A stretch of 64,000 nucleotides of DNA from Sphingomonas sp. S-NIH.Pt15_0812 (GCF_003951315.1 NZ_QLJH01000002.1:124001-188000), one strand, 5' to 3'; numbered from the stretch's first letter, positions 19,465-30,026 are shown. The notes: a model not told the origin generated them from the sequence alone. Made by a program: numbers and translations.

Positions 19465-20811
19465 ATGAGCCACCTTCCGCCCCAACCCAAGACGCTGGGG
19501 TCGCGCGGCCCCCTGCGCGGCACGATCACCGTTCCCGGCGACAAGTCGATCAGCCACCGCTCGCTGATGCTCTCCGCGCTCGCGGTGGGCGAAAGCCGGG
19601 TCGAGGGACTGCTGGAGGGCGAGGACGTGCTCGCGACCGCCGCCGCGATGCGCGCGATGGGCGCGGAGATCGAGCGCGGCACGGACGGCATCTGGCGCAT
19701 CCACGGCGTCGGCGTCGGCGGCTTGCGCCAGCCGGATACGGCACTGGACATGGGCAATTCGGGCACCTCGACCCGGCTGCTGATGGGCCTGGTCGCGTCC
19801 CATGCGATCACCGCGACCTTCACCGGCGACGCCAGCCTGTCGGGCCGGCCGATGGGCCGGGTGATCGAGCCGCTGTCGACGATGGGCGCGGAGATCACCG
19901 CCTCGCCCGGCGGGCGGCTGCCGCTGATGCTGCGCGGCCTCTGCCCGGGGGTGCCGATCACCTATACGCTGCCGGTCGCTTCGGCGCAGGTGAAGTCGGC
20001 GATCCTGCTGGCCGGCCTCAACACGCCCGGCATCACCACCGTGGTCGAGCCGGTCGCGACGCGCGACCATTCGGAACGGATGCTCGCCGGCTTCGGCGCG
20101 GACCTGACCGTCGAGCCGAGCCCGGAGGGCCGGGTGATCCGGATCCGGGGGGAGGCCGAGCTGCGCCCGCAACAGATCGTCGTGCCCGGCGACCCCTCCT
20201 CCGCCGCCTTCTGGCTGGTCGCCGCATCGGTGGTGCCGGGGTCGGACATCGTGGTGGCGAATGTCGGCCTGAACCCGACGCGCACCGGGGTGATCGCCGC
20301 GCTGCGCCTGATGGGCGCGGACATCGGCGAAGAGAATCCCCGCATCGTCGGCGGCGAGCCGGTCGCCGACCTGCGCGTCCGCCACGCGACCTTGCGCGCG
20401 ATCGAGGTGCCGACCGAACTGACGCCGAGCATGATCGACGAATATCCCGTGCTGTTCGTCGCCGCCGCCTTTGCCGAGGGGCGCACCGTCGCACGCGGCG
20501 CGCACGAGCTGCGCGTCAAGGAAAGCGACCGGATCGCCGCGATGCGCGCGGCGCTGGAGCTGTGCGGCGTGGTCTGCGAGGAATATGAGGACGGCCTGGC
20601 GATCACCGGCACCGGCGGCGAGCCGATCCCCGGCGGCGCGACCATCGCCTCGCTGCTCGACCACCGGATCGCGATGAGCCTGTCGGTGGCCGGGCTCCAC
20701 GCCCGGCGGCCGATCACGATCGACGACGCCGCGCCGGTCGCGACCAGCTATCCCAGCTTCTACGCGTCGCTCGACCATCTGGCGACGAATGATGCGGAGC
20801 AGGCGGCATGA
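19465..20811 (+). CDS. aroA: 3-phosphoshikimate 1-carboxyvinyltransferase (EPSP synthase), class II type
   Basis: A 448-residue enzyme of the shikimate pathway that joins PEP to shikimate 3-phosphate. [36 protein letters not shown] and [13 protein letters not shown] segments (here [10 protein letters not shown]) match the class II enzymes typified by the Agrobacterium CP4 protein. The PEP-site loop reads MGNSGTSTR, with Gly at residue 100 where CP4 has Ala. The start is the ATG at 19465, where similarity begins; a 22-residue extension upstream is unlikely. The stop overlaps the cmk start (ATGA). Confidence 0.95.
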   Translation: MSHLPPQPKTLGSRGPLRGTITVPGDKSISHRSLMLSALAVGESRVEGLLEGEDVLATAAAMRAMGAEIERGTDGIWRIHGVGVGGLRQPDTALDMGNSGTSTRLLMGLVASHAITATFTGDASLSGRPMGRVIEPLSTMGAEITASPGGRLPLMLRGLCPGVPITYTLPVASAQVKSAILLAGLNTPGITTVVEPVATRDHSERMLAGFGADLTVEPSPEGRVIRIRGEAELRPQQIVVPGDPSSAAFWLVAASVVPGSDIVVANVGLNPTRTGVIAALRLMGADIGEENPRIVGGEPVADLRVRHATLRAIEVPTELTPSMIDEYPVLFVAAAFAEGRTVARGAHELRVKESDRIAAMRAALELCGVVCEEYEDGLAITGTGGEPIPGGATIASLLDHRIAMSLSVAGLHARRPITIDDAAPVATSYPSFYASLDHLATNDAEQAA

Positions 20812-21431
20812 TCATCGCGGTCGACGGCCCCGCCGCCAGCGGCAAGGGCACGATCGCCCGCGCGCTCGCGCGGCATTATGACCTGCCCCACCTAGATACC
20901 GGCCTGCTCTACCGCGCCGTCGCGATGACGGTGCAGCGGCTGGAACTGGACGGCTCGAAGGAAGCGGACGCGGTCGCCGCCTGCGATTTCGACGATTCGC
21001 TGCTCGCCGATCCAGGCTTGCGCAGCGACGCAATCGGGCAGCTCGCCTCGGTGGTGTCGGCGCATCCGCTGGTCCGCGCCTCGCTATTCCAGCGGCAGCG
21101 GCGCTTCGCGAATCAGCCAGGCGGCGCGGTGCTGGACGGACGCGACATCGGCACGGTGATCGCGCCGGAGGCGGACGCCAAGCTGTTTATCAAGGCGACG
21201 CCGCAGATCCGGGCGCGGCGGCGCCATGCCGAACTCCATGCGCATGGCGCGACGATCAGCTTCGACAAGGTGCTGGCGGATATCCGCGCCCGCGACGCGC
21301 GCGACAGCGGGCGCTCCACCGCCCCGCTGATCCAGGCGCCCGACTCGTCGCTGCTCGATACCAGCTTCCTGACGATCGAGGAATCGGTGCGCCGCGCCAT
21401 CGGACTGGTCGAGGCGCGCCGCGCCGGCTGA
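20808..21431 (+). CDS. cmk: Cytidylate kinase
   Basis: A 207-residue P-loop nucleoside monophosphate kinase that phosphorylates CMP and dCMP. The Walker A loop is [10 protein letters not shown] at residues 5-14, followed by [16 protein letters not shown] and the [13 protein letters not shown] segment. It is coupled to aroA by a four-base overlap. It is somewhat shorter than the E. coli enzyme (227 residues), as is usual in this group. Confidence 0.96.
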   Translation: MIIAVDGPAASGKGTIARALARHYDLPHLDTGLLYRAVAMTVQRLELDGSKEADAVAACDFDDSLLADPGLRSDAIGQLASVVSAHPLVRASLFQRQRRFANQPGGAVLDGRDIGTVIAPEADAKLFIKATPQIRARRRHAELHAHGATISFDKVLADIRARDARDSGRSTAPLIQAPDSSLLDTSFLTIEESVRRAIGLVEARRAG

Positions 21432-21443
21432 ACGACGAACGGG

Positions 21444-21485
21444 CGTTAACCATCGCCCGTGTCAAAGTAGGATTTCGTTAACCAT
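21444..21485. promoter_or_regulatory. Paired CtrA-type half-sites upstream of the second PEP-CTERM gene
   Basis: CGTTAACCAT occurs twice in direct orientation (21444-21453 and 21476-21485), 32 bp apart or about three helical turns. TTAACCAT is the half-site of the alphaproteobacterial cell-cycle regulator CtrA. The first copy also lies in the loop region of a weak hairpin downstream of cmk (arms 21439-21445 and 21454-21460). Confidence 0.4.
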
Positions 21486-21555
21486 AAGCATCGATTGAAG
21501 GAAATCAGCGGCTTAGCGAAAGTGCTCTCACAGAAAATCGAGTGGGAGCAACAAC

Positions 21556-22299
21556 ATGCGCAATTTCCTCTACACGGCCGCAACTGCCGCCATCTTCGCC
21601 GCCGCCCCGGCCTATGCGACGGACTTCTCGGTCGGCATGACCAATGGCGGCAAGTCCGGCAGCAGCACCGACGCCCGTGTCTATAGCGCGACGAACAACG
21701 GCCAGACGCTGAACGTCAAGGTCACCGGCTGGACCGATTTCGGCTTCTTCGGCGTCGGCCGCAGCGCGGTCGGCAGCTATGGCACCGACGGCCTCGGCAT
21801 CACCAACGCGATCGAAAGCGGCGCGAACGGCTCGCACCAGGCGGACAGCTATTTCGGCACCGACTTCTTCATCCTGCAGTTCGACCAGGCGGTGAAGCTG
21901 ACCTCGGCGGTGTTCAACACCTTCGATCTCTACGGCTCGGCCCCGGACAACAACGCCCTGATCCGCTGGGGCAATACCTCCACGGCCTGGAACGGCAGCC
22001 TGTCGGCCGACAGCCTGTCCAAGGCGTTCACCGGCAGCGCGATCTCCTATGGCAACGGCTCCGACGGCAGCCGCAGCCTGGCGCTGGGCAGCACCGCGAT
22101 CGGCAATGTCTGGATGATCAGCGCCACGGCGGCCGATGCGCCCAAGATCTACGACGCCTTCAAGCTCGCCGGCGTCAATGCCAGCACCGTCGCCGCGGTG
22201 CCGGAGCCCGCGACCTGGGCGATGATGCTGGTCGGCTTCGCGATGGTCGGCGCCGCCGCCCGCTACCGCCGCCGCAGCACCACCACCGTCTACGCCTGA
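21556..22299 (+). CDS. PEPxxWA-CTERM sorting-signal protein (second copy)
   Basis: A 247-residue secreted protein with a signal peptide (MRNFLYTAATAAIFAAAPAYA), an Asn/Gly/Ser-rich beta domain with no cysteine, and a C-terminal PEPATWAMM, hydrophobic helix and ARYRRRS end. GGGAG lies 8 bases before the ATG. The signal peptide and sorting tail closely resemble those of the protein at 17449, but the mature domains do not obviously match. Presumably it is exported and processed by an exosortase encoded elsewhere. Its surface or matrix role is unknown. Confidence 0.87.
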   Translation: MRNFLYTAATAAIFAAAPAYATDFSVGMTNGGKSGSSTDARVYSATNNGQTLNVKVTGWTDFGFFGVGRSAVGSYGTDGLGITNAIESGANGSHQADSYFGTDFFILQFDQAVKLTSAVFNTFDLYGSAPDNNALIRWGNTSTAWNGSLSADSLSKAFTGSAISYGNGSDGSRSLALGSTAIGNVWMISATAADAPKIYDAFKLAGVNASTVAAVPEPATWAMMLVGFAMVGAAARYRRRSTTTVYA

Positions 22300-22350
22300 T
22301 CCCGCCCGTCCGGCGCGTGCGTCCCTTTGGCGCGCCGGACCGGGTGGGCC

Positions 22351-22382
22351 GAGGGGCGGCGATTGCTTTTTCGCCGCCCCTC
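22351..22382 (+). terminator. Perfect 12-bp hairpin overlapping the rpsA promoter
   Basis: Arms GAGGGGCGGCGA (22351-22362) and TCGCCGCCCCTC (22371-22382) enclose the loop TTGCTTTT. It lies 50 bases after the second PEP-CTERM stop. There is no U tract after the stem, but the loop contains the -35 box of the next promoter. Confidence 0.5.
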
Positions 22383-22391
22383 TCCTATAGA
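22363..22391 (+). promoter_or_regulatory. rpsA promoter
   Basis: TTGCTT (22363-22368), a 17-base spacer and TATAGA (22386-22391) precede rpsA by about 180 bases. The -35 box lies in the loop of the upstream hairpin. The long leader could allow S1 autoregulation, as known in other bacteria. Confidence 0.65.
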
Positions 22392-22572
22392 GAACAGGTT
22401 CGACGGGCAGGTGCCCGCGAAGATCGGCGCGACGGGCTCTGTCCTCTCGCGCCCTTTTCGCATCATCGGTCCGACGGATGCCGTGCCGGCATGGGGCCGT
22501 CGCGGCGTTTTGGCCAAGACCAGCGGATCCAACCGCTTGGCCGGAAACGAACCCCGAGGAAGACATTTTCTA

Positions 22573-24285
<1,713 letters not shown>

Positions 24286-24295
24286 GTCGACAGGA

Positions 24296-24325
24296 AAGGG
24301 CCGGAGCATCGCTCCGGCCCTTTTT
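24296..24325 (+). terminator. Intrinsic terminator of rpsA
   Basis: Arms GGGCCGGAGC (24298-24307) and GCTCCGGCCC (24311-24320) with a 3-base loop and a TTTTT tract, 10 bases after the rpsA stop. Confidence 0.93.
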
Positions 24326-24437
24326 GGTACAGTCCATTCACTTTTTCCCAACTTTCCTCGCGCCTTGGCATCGAAATAGGCTTTCCTCGGCAAATTTAAC
24401 CTGTATTAGAAACTGACCATCATCGTCGGGGGATAGA

Positions 24438-24716
24438 ATGATTAGGTCCGAACTCGTACAGAAGATCGCTGAGGAAAATCCGACGCTCAGCCCCAAGGAA
24501 GTCGACGCCATCGTCGCCACCTTCTTTGGCGAGATCACCGAGCGTCTCGCGGCCGGCGGCCGTGTCGAGATCCGCGGCTTCGGCGCCTTCTCCACCCGCG
24601 CTCGCGACGCCCGCACCGGCCGCAATCCGCGCACCGGCGAGACGGTCGATGTCGAGGCCAAGCGCGTTCCCTATTTCAAGCCCGGCAAGGAAATGCGCGC
24701 CAAGCTCAACGTCTGA
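24438..24716 (+). CDS. ihfB: Integration host factor subunit beta
   Basis: A 92-residue DNA-bending protein that pairs with the alpha subunit. The start [18 protein letters not shown] and the beta-arm [11 protein letters not shown] with [13 protein letters not shown] distinguish it from HU and from IHF-alpha. It is read from its own start after the rpsA terminator, so it probably has a separate promoter in the 112-bp gap. Confidence 0.95.
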   Translation: MIRSELVQKIAEENPTLSPKEVDAIVATFFGEITERLAAGGRVEIRGFGAFSTRARDARTGRNPRTGETVDVEAKRVPYFKPGKEMRAKLNV

Positions 24717-24823
24717 TCGAGACGCGGCCCCGCATCATCCTCGGCCTGCCATCATCGGGCCTGCCCGTGCCCGGTGCGGGTACATGGGGTTGACGGCGGG
24801 GCTCGCTTCGGGCTTCACGCGGA

Positions 24824-26356
24824 GTGGTGGGCGGACGTGGCGAAATCGGTAGACGCAGCCGACTTAAAATCGGCTTCCTTCGGAGTGCGGGTTCGAGTCC
24901 CGCCGTCCGCACCACCGCCTTTCTCGCCCTGACCGCGGCCCTGTTGCTGCCCGCCGGCTGCCAGCGCCGACCCGATCGCGGGGCGGTCGTGGTCAGCGCC
25001 ATCGGCGGACCGCCGCGCTATGCCACCGGCTTCTCGGCGCGCGCCGACCTGCCCTCGCGGCTGTTGCTCGACTCGACCGCGCAGGGGCTGGTGCGCTTCG
25101 ATGCCGTCGGGCAGATCGAACCGGGGCTGGCCGAGCGCTGGACGGTCATCGACAATGGCGGCAGCTATATCTTCCGCCTGCGCGAGGCGCGTTGGGCGGA
25201 CGGCGCGCCCGTCACCGCCGAACAGGTCGTGCGCCTGCTCGAACGTCGGCTCGCCCCGCGCGCGCGCAACCCACTCGCCCCCTTCCTGACCGCGATCGAC
25301 GAGATCGTGGTGATGACGCCGCAGGTCATCGAGGTCCGGCTGAAACGCCCGCGCCCCGACCTGCTCAAGCTGTTCGCCCAGCCGGAAATGGCGTTGCTGC
25401 GGCTCGACCCGCCCGCCGGCAGCGGCCCGTTCCGCATCGCCGAGCGCAGCGTCTCGCCGCTGCTGCGCCCCGCCTTCGATCCCGGCATCGCCGATCCCGA
25501 CGACCAGCAGGAACATAAGCCGGAAGAGGATGTGCGGCTGATCGGGGAGCGCGCCTCGTCCGCGATCCTCCGCTTCGCCCGCGGCAAATCCGACCTGGTC
25601 AGCGGTGGCCGTATCGCCGATTGGCCGTTGCTCGCCCTGGCGGAACTGCCTCGGGGGGCATTGCGACTCGACCCGGCGGCGGGGCTGTTTGGGCTCGCCA
25701 TCGCCAATCGCAACGGCTTCCTGGCCGATCCCGCCAATCGCGCCGCGCTGTCGGCGGCGATCGATCGCGGTGCCCTGGTGGCGGCCATCGCGCCGGGCTG
25801 GGACGCCACCGATCGATTGCTGCCCGACACGCTCGACTCGGCCGCGCCGCCGCAAATCCCCGACTGGTCGCTGCTGACCATAGACCAGCGCCGCGACCTG
25901 GCGCGCGCTCGGGTCGCAACCTGGACCGGCGGCCCGATCGCGCTGACCATCGCCCTGCCCGCCGGTCCGGGCGGCACCTTGCTGTTCGGGCAGATCGCCG
26001 CCGACCTGCGTCGGATCGGCATCGAAGTCAGCCGCGCCGCGCCGGACGCCGCCGCCGACCTGCGCCTGATCGACCGGGTCGCCCCCTATGACAGCGCGCG
26101 CTGGTATCTCGCCAATGCCTGCGCGCCCTGCAGCGACGAAGCGACCGCCCTGCTGGAGGCGGGCCGCGACGCGCCGACCCTCCGCCTGCGCTCGCAACGC
26201 ATCGCCGAGGCGGATGCGGCGCTCAATCGCGACACCGCCTTCATCCCGCTCGCCCGCCCGTTGCGCTGGTCGCTGGTCGCGACCCGGCTGGCGGCGTGGC
26301 AGGCCAATGCCCGCGCCTGGCATCCGTTGAATCGCCTGCGCGCCGACCCCAACTAA
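24824..26356 (+). CDS. Substrate-binding lipoprotein, SBP family 5 (start inside/at tRNA-Leu)
   Basis: The open frame encodes up to 510 residues. Recognisable protein starts at FLALTAALLLPAGC, a lipoprotein signal with a lipobox cysteine, followed by a family-5 periplasmic binding fold (DSTAQGLVRFDAVGQIEPGLAE; WTVIDNGGSYIFRLREARWADG), as in oligopeptide-binding proteins. The only ATG, GTG or TTG starts able to give the signal peptide are GTG codons at 24824 and 24827, just 5' of tRNA-Leu; the next is a TTG four codons before the lipobox Cys. No permease or ATPase gene is adjacent. The DUF4112 gene follows after 5 bases. The function call is fairly sure, the start is not. Confidence 0.75.
   Translation: MVGGRGEIGRRSRLKIGFLRSAGSSPAVRTTAFLALTAALLLPAGCQRRPDRGAVVVSAIGGPPRYATGFSARADLPSRLLLDSTAQGLVRFDAVGQIEPGLAERWTVIDNGGSYIFRLREARWADGAPVTAEQVVRLLERRLAPRARNPLAPFLTAIDEIVVMTPQVIEVRLKRPRPDLLKLFAQPEMALLRLDPPAGSGPFRIAERSVSPLLRPAFDPGIADPDDQQEHKPEEDVRLIGERASSAILRFARGKSDLVSGGRIADWPLLALAELPRGALRLDPAAGLFGLAIANRNGFLADPANRAALSAAIDRGALVAAIAPGWDATDRLLPDTLDSAAPPQIPDWSLLTIDQRRDLARARVATWTGGPIALTIALPAGPGGTLLFGQIAADLRRIGIEVSRAAPDAAADLRLIDRVAPYDSARWYLANACAPCSDEATALLEAGRDAPTLRLRSQRIAEADAALNRDTAFIPLARPLRWSLVATRLAAWQANARAWHPLNRLRADPN
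24831..24914 (+). tRNA. tRNA-Leu (anticodon TAA)
   Basis: An 84-base cloverleaf with encoded CCA. Acceptor GCGGACG/CGTCCGC, anticodon stem GCCGA/TCGGC around CTTAAAA (anticodon TAA), a long variable arm typical of Leu tRNAs, and T loop TTCGAGT. An open reading frame for a substrate-binding lipoprotein runs through the entire gene. Confidence 0.97.
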
Positions 26357-26361
26357 GATCG

Positions 26362-26778
26362 ATGAACACGACCCGGATCGACCCGACGATCTTCGACACC
26401 CTGCCGCTCGATCGCGACCCCGTCTCGGTGCGTCGGCGGATCGAGGCGATGGAGAAGCTGCTGGAGCGCAGCTTCACCCTGCCCGGCACCAACCGCGCCG
26501 TGGGTCTCGACTTCGTCGTCGGTCTGGTGCCCGTGGTCGGCGATGCGATCACCGCCTTGATGGGCAGCTGGATCGTCTGGGAGGCCCGCAATCTCGGCCT
26601 GTCGCGGTGGCAGCTGGCGCGGATGATGGGCAATGTCGGCTTCGACGCCGCGCTCGGCCTGATCCCGTTCGTCGGCGATGCGGCGGACTTCTTCTTTCGC
26701 TCCAACACGCGCAATTTGCGCATCATCCGCCGCCATCTCGATCGCCATCATCCCGGTGCCAGCGTGGTCGAGGGTTGA
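26362..26778 (+). CDS. DUF4112 domain protein
   Basis: A 138-residue protein with two similar hydrophobic units: VGLDFVVGLVPVVGDAITAL and FDAALGLIPFVGDAADFFF. This paired GLxPxVGDA motif defines DUF4112, a family of small predicted membrane proteins of unknown function. I chose the ATG at 26362, 5 bases after the lipoprotein stop; there is no clear ribosome-binding site, so translation may depend on coupling. Confidence 0.88.
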   Translation: MNTTRIDPTIFDTLPLDRDPVSVRRRIEAMEKLLERSFTLPGTNRAVGLDFVVGLVPVVGDAITALMGSWIVWEARNLGLSRWQLARMMGNVGFDAALGLIPFVGDAADFFFRSNTRNLRIIRRHLDRHHPGASVVEG

Positions 26779-26863
26779 GGGCACGGGGCGGCGATAGCTG
26801 CCCTACCCCAGCGCAAAGCATCGCTCGATTGTCGCGGCGGCGGGGAACCGCCATCTGAAGCCC

Positions 26864-27655
26864 ATGGCAACTCTGCTCGATCCCCATAATCGCGGCCGCG
26901 TGATCCTGGTCGGCGCCGGTCCCGGCGATCCCGGCCTGCTCACCGTCCGCGCCGTCGAGGCGCTGAAGGCGGCGGATGTCGTCGTCCATGACGGGTTGAT
27001 CGACCCGCGCGTGCTCGACATCGCGCCCGCCGCCGCACAGCGTATCTCGGTCGCCAAGCGGCGCGCGCACCATACGCTGCCGCAGGAGGCGATCAACGCG
27101 CTGATCGTCGCGCATGTCCGCACCGGCAGCCTGGTCGTGCGGCTGAAGGGCGGCGACCCGTTCATCTTCGGACGCGGCGGCGAGGAAGTGGAGGCGGTGC
27201 GCGCCGCCGGCCTGCCGGTCGAGGTCATCCCCGGCGTCTCGGCCGCGCTCGGCTGCGCGGCGGAGGCGATGCTGCCGCTGACCCACCGCGACCACAGTTC
27301 GGCGGTCAGCTTCGTCGCGGGCCAGTGCAAGGGCCTGTCCGACCAGGATTGGTCCGGCCTTGCCGGGCAAGGCCGGACGCTCGTCATCTATATGGGCGTG
27401 GCGACGGCCTCGGCGATCGCCGACAAGCTGATGACCGACGGCGTCGCGCCCGACATGCCGGTGGCGGTGCTGGAGCGCGGCACCCAGCCGGGCCATCGCG
27501 CGATCCGCACCCTGCTGGCCGATCTCGGTGCGATGGTGGAGCGCGAGCGGGTCGGCAGCCCGGCGATCATCGTCGTCGGCGAGGTCGTCCTGCTGTCCGA
27601 TGCCGAGGACAAGTTGGCCCGTTGGGCGCGTATCGCCGAGGAGAGCGCGACATGA
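26864..27655 (+). CDS. cobA: Uroporphyrinogen-III C-methyltransferase (SUMT)
   Basis: A 263-residue SAM-dependent methylase that makes precorrin-2, the first step toward siroheme. GAGPGDPGLLT near residue 18, RLKGGDPFIFGRGGEE and the PGVSAALGCAAEAMLPLTHR region are intact. It is SUMT only: the dehydrogenase/ferrochelatase half found in E. coli CysG is absent and must be encoded elsewhere. It heads the sulfite-reduction operon, so its siroheme probably supplies the reductase two genes downstream. The stop overlaps the next start (ATGA). Confidence 0.95.
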   Translation: MATLLDPHNRGRVILVGAGPGDPGLLTVRAVEALKAADVVVHDGLIDPRVLDIAPAAAQRISVAKRRAHHTLPQEAINALIVAHVRTGSLVVRLKGGDPFIFGRGGEEVEAVRAAGLPVEVIPGVSAALGCAAEAMLPLTHRDHSSAVSFVAGQCKGLSDQDWSGLAGQGRTLVIYMGVATASAIADKLMTDGVAPDMPVAVLERGTQPGHRAIRTLLADLGAMVERERVGSPAIIVVGEVVLLSDAEDKLARWARIAEESAT

Positions 27656-27948
27656 AATTGCTGACCGGCAACGATCTCGCCAGCGGGGACGTGACCTGGT
27701 GGACCGGCAGCGGCTGGTCGCGCCATATCGAGGAGGCGGTGGATGTCGGGGCGGAGGGCGAGGCGATCGCCCGCGCCGAGGAAGGCGCACGCCGCGTCAA
27801 CGTCCCCTATGTGATCGACGCGGCCGCGACCGGGGACGGCCCCCGCCCCGCCCATATCAAGGATCGGATCCGCGCGCTCGGCCCCACCGTCCGCCCCGAC
27901 CTGACCCTCAAGCCCGCCGACCCCCAGGCCGGCCATTGGGTGATCTGA
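27652..27948 (+). CDS. DUF2849 protein of the sulfite-reduction operon
   Basis: A 98-residue soluble protein (MKLLTGNDLASGDVTWWTGSGW...). It lies between the siroheme methylase and the reductase, overlapping the first by four bases and ending one base before the second. DUF2849 is largely alphaproteobacterial and is typically found in this position, suggesting a role in siroheme or sulfite-reductase function. No catalytic motif is visible. Confidence 0.85.
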   Translation: MKLLTGNDLASGDVTWWTGSGWSRHIEEAVDVGAEGEAIARAEEGARRVNVPYVIDAAATGDGPRPAHIKDRIRALGPTVRPDLTLKPADPQAGHWVI

Positions 27949-27949
27949 C

Positions 27950-29575
27950 ATGTATCGTTACGACCAATATGACCAGGCGATCGTCGATGCGCGCGTCGAC
28001 GAGTTCCGCGACCAGGTTCGCCGCCGACTGGCGGGGCAGTTGACCGAGGACCAGTTCAAGCCGCTCCGGCTGATGAACGGCCTCTATCTCCAGCTCCACG
28101 CCTATATGCTGCGCGTCGCCATTCCCTATGGCACGCTCGACTCGCGCCAGTTGCGGACGCTCGCCGGCATCGGGCGCGAGTTCGACCGGGGCTATGGCCA
28201 TTTCACGACGCGCCAGAATCTCCAGTTCAACTGGATCAAGCTGGAGGATACGCCGACCATCCTCGAACGGCTGGCCAAGGTCGAGATGCATGCCATCCAG
28301 ACCAGCGGCAACTGCATCCGCAACATCTCGTCCGACCAGTTCGCCGGCGCGGCGGCGGACGAGGTGACCGATCCCCGCCCCTGGGCGGAGCTGCTGCGGC
28401 AATGGTCGACCTTCCACCCCGAGTTCAGCTATCTGCCGCGCAAGTTCAAGATCGCGGTGATCGCGGCGGACGAGGATCGCGCGGCGATGCGGCTGCACGA
28501 TATCGGCATCCAACTGGTCGAGCGGGACGGCGAGGTCGGCGCGCGCATCTATGCCGGCGGCGGCATGGGCCGCACGCCGATGATCGCGCCGCTGATCCGC
28601 GACTTCGTCCCCGTCGACGATCTGATGAGCTATCTGGAAGCGGCGCTGCGCGTCTATAACCGCTATGGCCGGCGCGATAACATCTACAAGGCGCGGATCA
28701 AGATCCTGGTCCATGAGATCGGCGCGGACGAGTATCGCCGCCAGGTCGAGGAGGAGTTCGTCGCGGTCAAGCAGCTCGGCATCGACCCGCCGCGCGCCGA
28801 GCTGGAGCGGATCCAGGCGATGTTCGCCGCCCCCGCCTTTTCCGCCGATGCGCCCGACGCGATCGACCGCAGCGATCCCGACTTCGCGGTCTGGCTCGAC
28901 CAGAATGTCGCCGCCCACAAGCAGCCGGGCCATGCCATCGTCACGATCAGCCTGAAGCCGATCGGCGGCATTCCCGGCGACGCCTCGGCCGACCAGATGG
29001 ACCTGGTCGCCGATCTGGCCGAGCGCTACAGCTTCGACGAATTGCGCGTCACCCATGCGCAGAACCTCGTCCTGCCGCATGTCCGCAAGGCGGACCTGCC
29101 CGTGATCTGGGCGGCGCTGCGCGACGCCGGGCTGGCGGAGGCCAATCTCGACCTGGTCACCGACATCATCGCCTGTCCCGGCCTGGACTATTGCAGCCTC
29201 GCCAATGCGCGCTCGATCCCGCTGGCGCAGAAGCTGGCGGTGCGGCTCGCCCCGCGCCAGCATGACCTGGGCGAGCTGAAGGTGAAGATCTCGGGCTGCA
29301 TCAACGCCTGCGGCCATCACCATGCCGGCCATATCGGCATCCTGGGCGTCGATAAGAAAGGCGTGGAGAATTACCAGCTCTCCTTCGGCGGATCGGGCGC
29401 GGAGGACGTCTCGCTCGGCAAGATCACCGGGCCCGGTTTCGACGAGGACGGGGTGGTCGATGCGGTCGACCGCGCCACCCGCACCTATGTCGAACTGCGG
29501 CAGGAGGGCGAGCGGTTCCTCGACACCTATCGCCGCGTCGGGATGCAGCCGTTCAAGGAGGCGATCTATGGGTGA
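27950..29575 (+). CDS. cysI: Siroheme-dependent nitrite/sulfite reductase
   Basis: A 541-residue hemoprotein that reduces sulfite to sulfide by six electrons (or nitrite to ammonia). Two tandem ferredoxin-like and siroheme modules are visible: FTTRQNLQFNWI in the first, and Cys409, Cys415, Cys450 and Cys454 (CPGLDYC, CINAC) in the second, the ligands for the 4Fe-4S cluster and siroheme bridge. The cysH partner favours sulfite as substrate. No flavoprotein CysJ lies nearby, so the electron donor is probably ferredoxin or the DUF934 neighbour. Confidence 0.93.
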   Translation: MYRYDQYDQAIVDARVDEFRDQVRRRLAGQLTEDQFKPLRLMNGLYLQLHAYMLRVAIPYGTLDSRQLRTLAGIGREFDRGYGHFTTRQNLQFNWIKLEDTPTILERLAKVEMHAIQTSGNCIRNISSDQFAGAAADEVTDPRPWAELLRQWSTFHPEFSYLPRKFKIAVIAADEDRAAMRLHDIGIQLVERDGEVGARIYAGGGMGRTPMIAPLIRDFVPVDDLMSYLEAALRVYNRYGRRDNIYKARIKILVHEIGADEYRRQVEEEFVAVKQLGIDPPRAELERIQAMFAAPAFSADAPDAIDRSDPDFAVWLDQNVAAHKQPGHAIVTISLKPIGGIPGDASADQMDLVADLAERYSFDELRVTHAQNLVLPHVRKADLPVIWAALRDAGLAEANLDLVTDIIACPGLDYCSLANARSIPLAQKLAVRLAPRQHDLGELKVKISGCINACGHHHAGHIGILGVDKKGVENYQLSFGGSGAEDVSLGKITGPGFDEDGVVDAVDRATRTYVELRQEGERFLDTYRRVGMQPFKEAIYG

Positions 29576-30026
29576 TCTCGACCGCGCGTCGATCGGCGGC
29601 GAGCCGCTGCTCCGCTTCCGCGACGACGAGCCGCATGACGAGCCGGCGGTGACGCTCGACTCGTTCCTGGCCGAACAGACCAACGCGACGGCGGTGCGGC
29701 TCGAGGCGGGCGAGGATGCACGCGCATTGCTGCCGCATCTCGACCGGCTGGCGCTGATCGAGGTGAGCTTCCCGACCTTTCGCGACGGGCGCGGCTATTC
29801 GGCCGGGCGCATCCTGCGCGAGGCGGGCTATGCCGGCGAACTGCGCGCGGCCGGGGACGTGCTGGTCGACCAGTTGCCGCTGATGCGGCGCTGCGGCTTC
29901 GACAGCTTCGCGCCGGAAAAGGAGATCGACGGCGCGACGCTGCGCGCCAGCCTGGACCGCTATGCCGATCGCTACCAGGCCGCCGCCGACCCGGTTATGC
30001 CGGTCTGGAGGAAGCGCCATGGGTGA
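29568..30026 (+). CDS. DUF934 protein, putative sulfite-reduction accessory
   Basis: A 152-residue protein starting 8 bases inside the end of cysI and overlapping cysH by 8 bases. The central LIEVSFPTFRDGRGYSAGRILRE and the later DVLVDQLPLMRRCGFDSF are the conserved DUF934 segments. The family co-occurs with siroheme sulfite reductases and is annotated as a probable oxidoreductase subunit on that basis. No cofactor motif can be seen. Confidence 0.88.
   Translation: MGDLDRASIGGEPLLRFRDDEPHDEPAVTLDSFLAEQTNATAVRLEAGEDARALLPHLDRLALIEVSFPTFRDGRGYSAGRILREAGYAGELRAAGDVLVDQLPLMRRCGFDSFAPEKEIDGATLRASLDRYADRYQAAADPVMPVWRKRHG

Noticed and set aside
19402..20778. 458-codon minus-strand frame opposite aroA
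   Set aside because: Antisense shadow; composition dominated by Arg, Asp, Gln and His, with no family signature.
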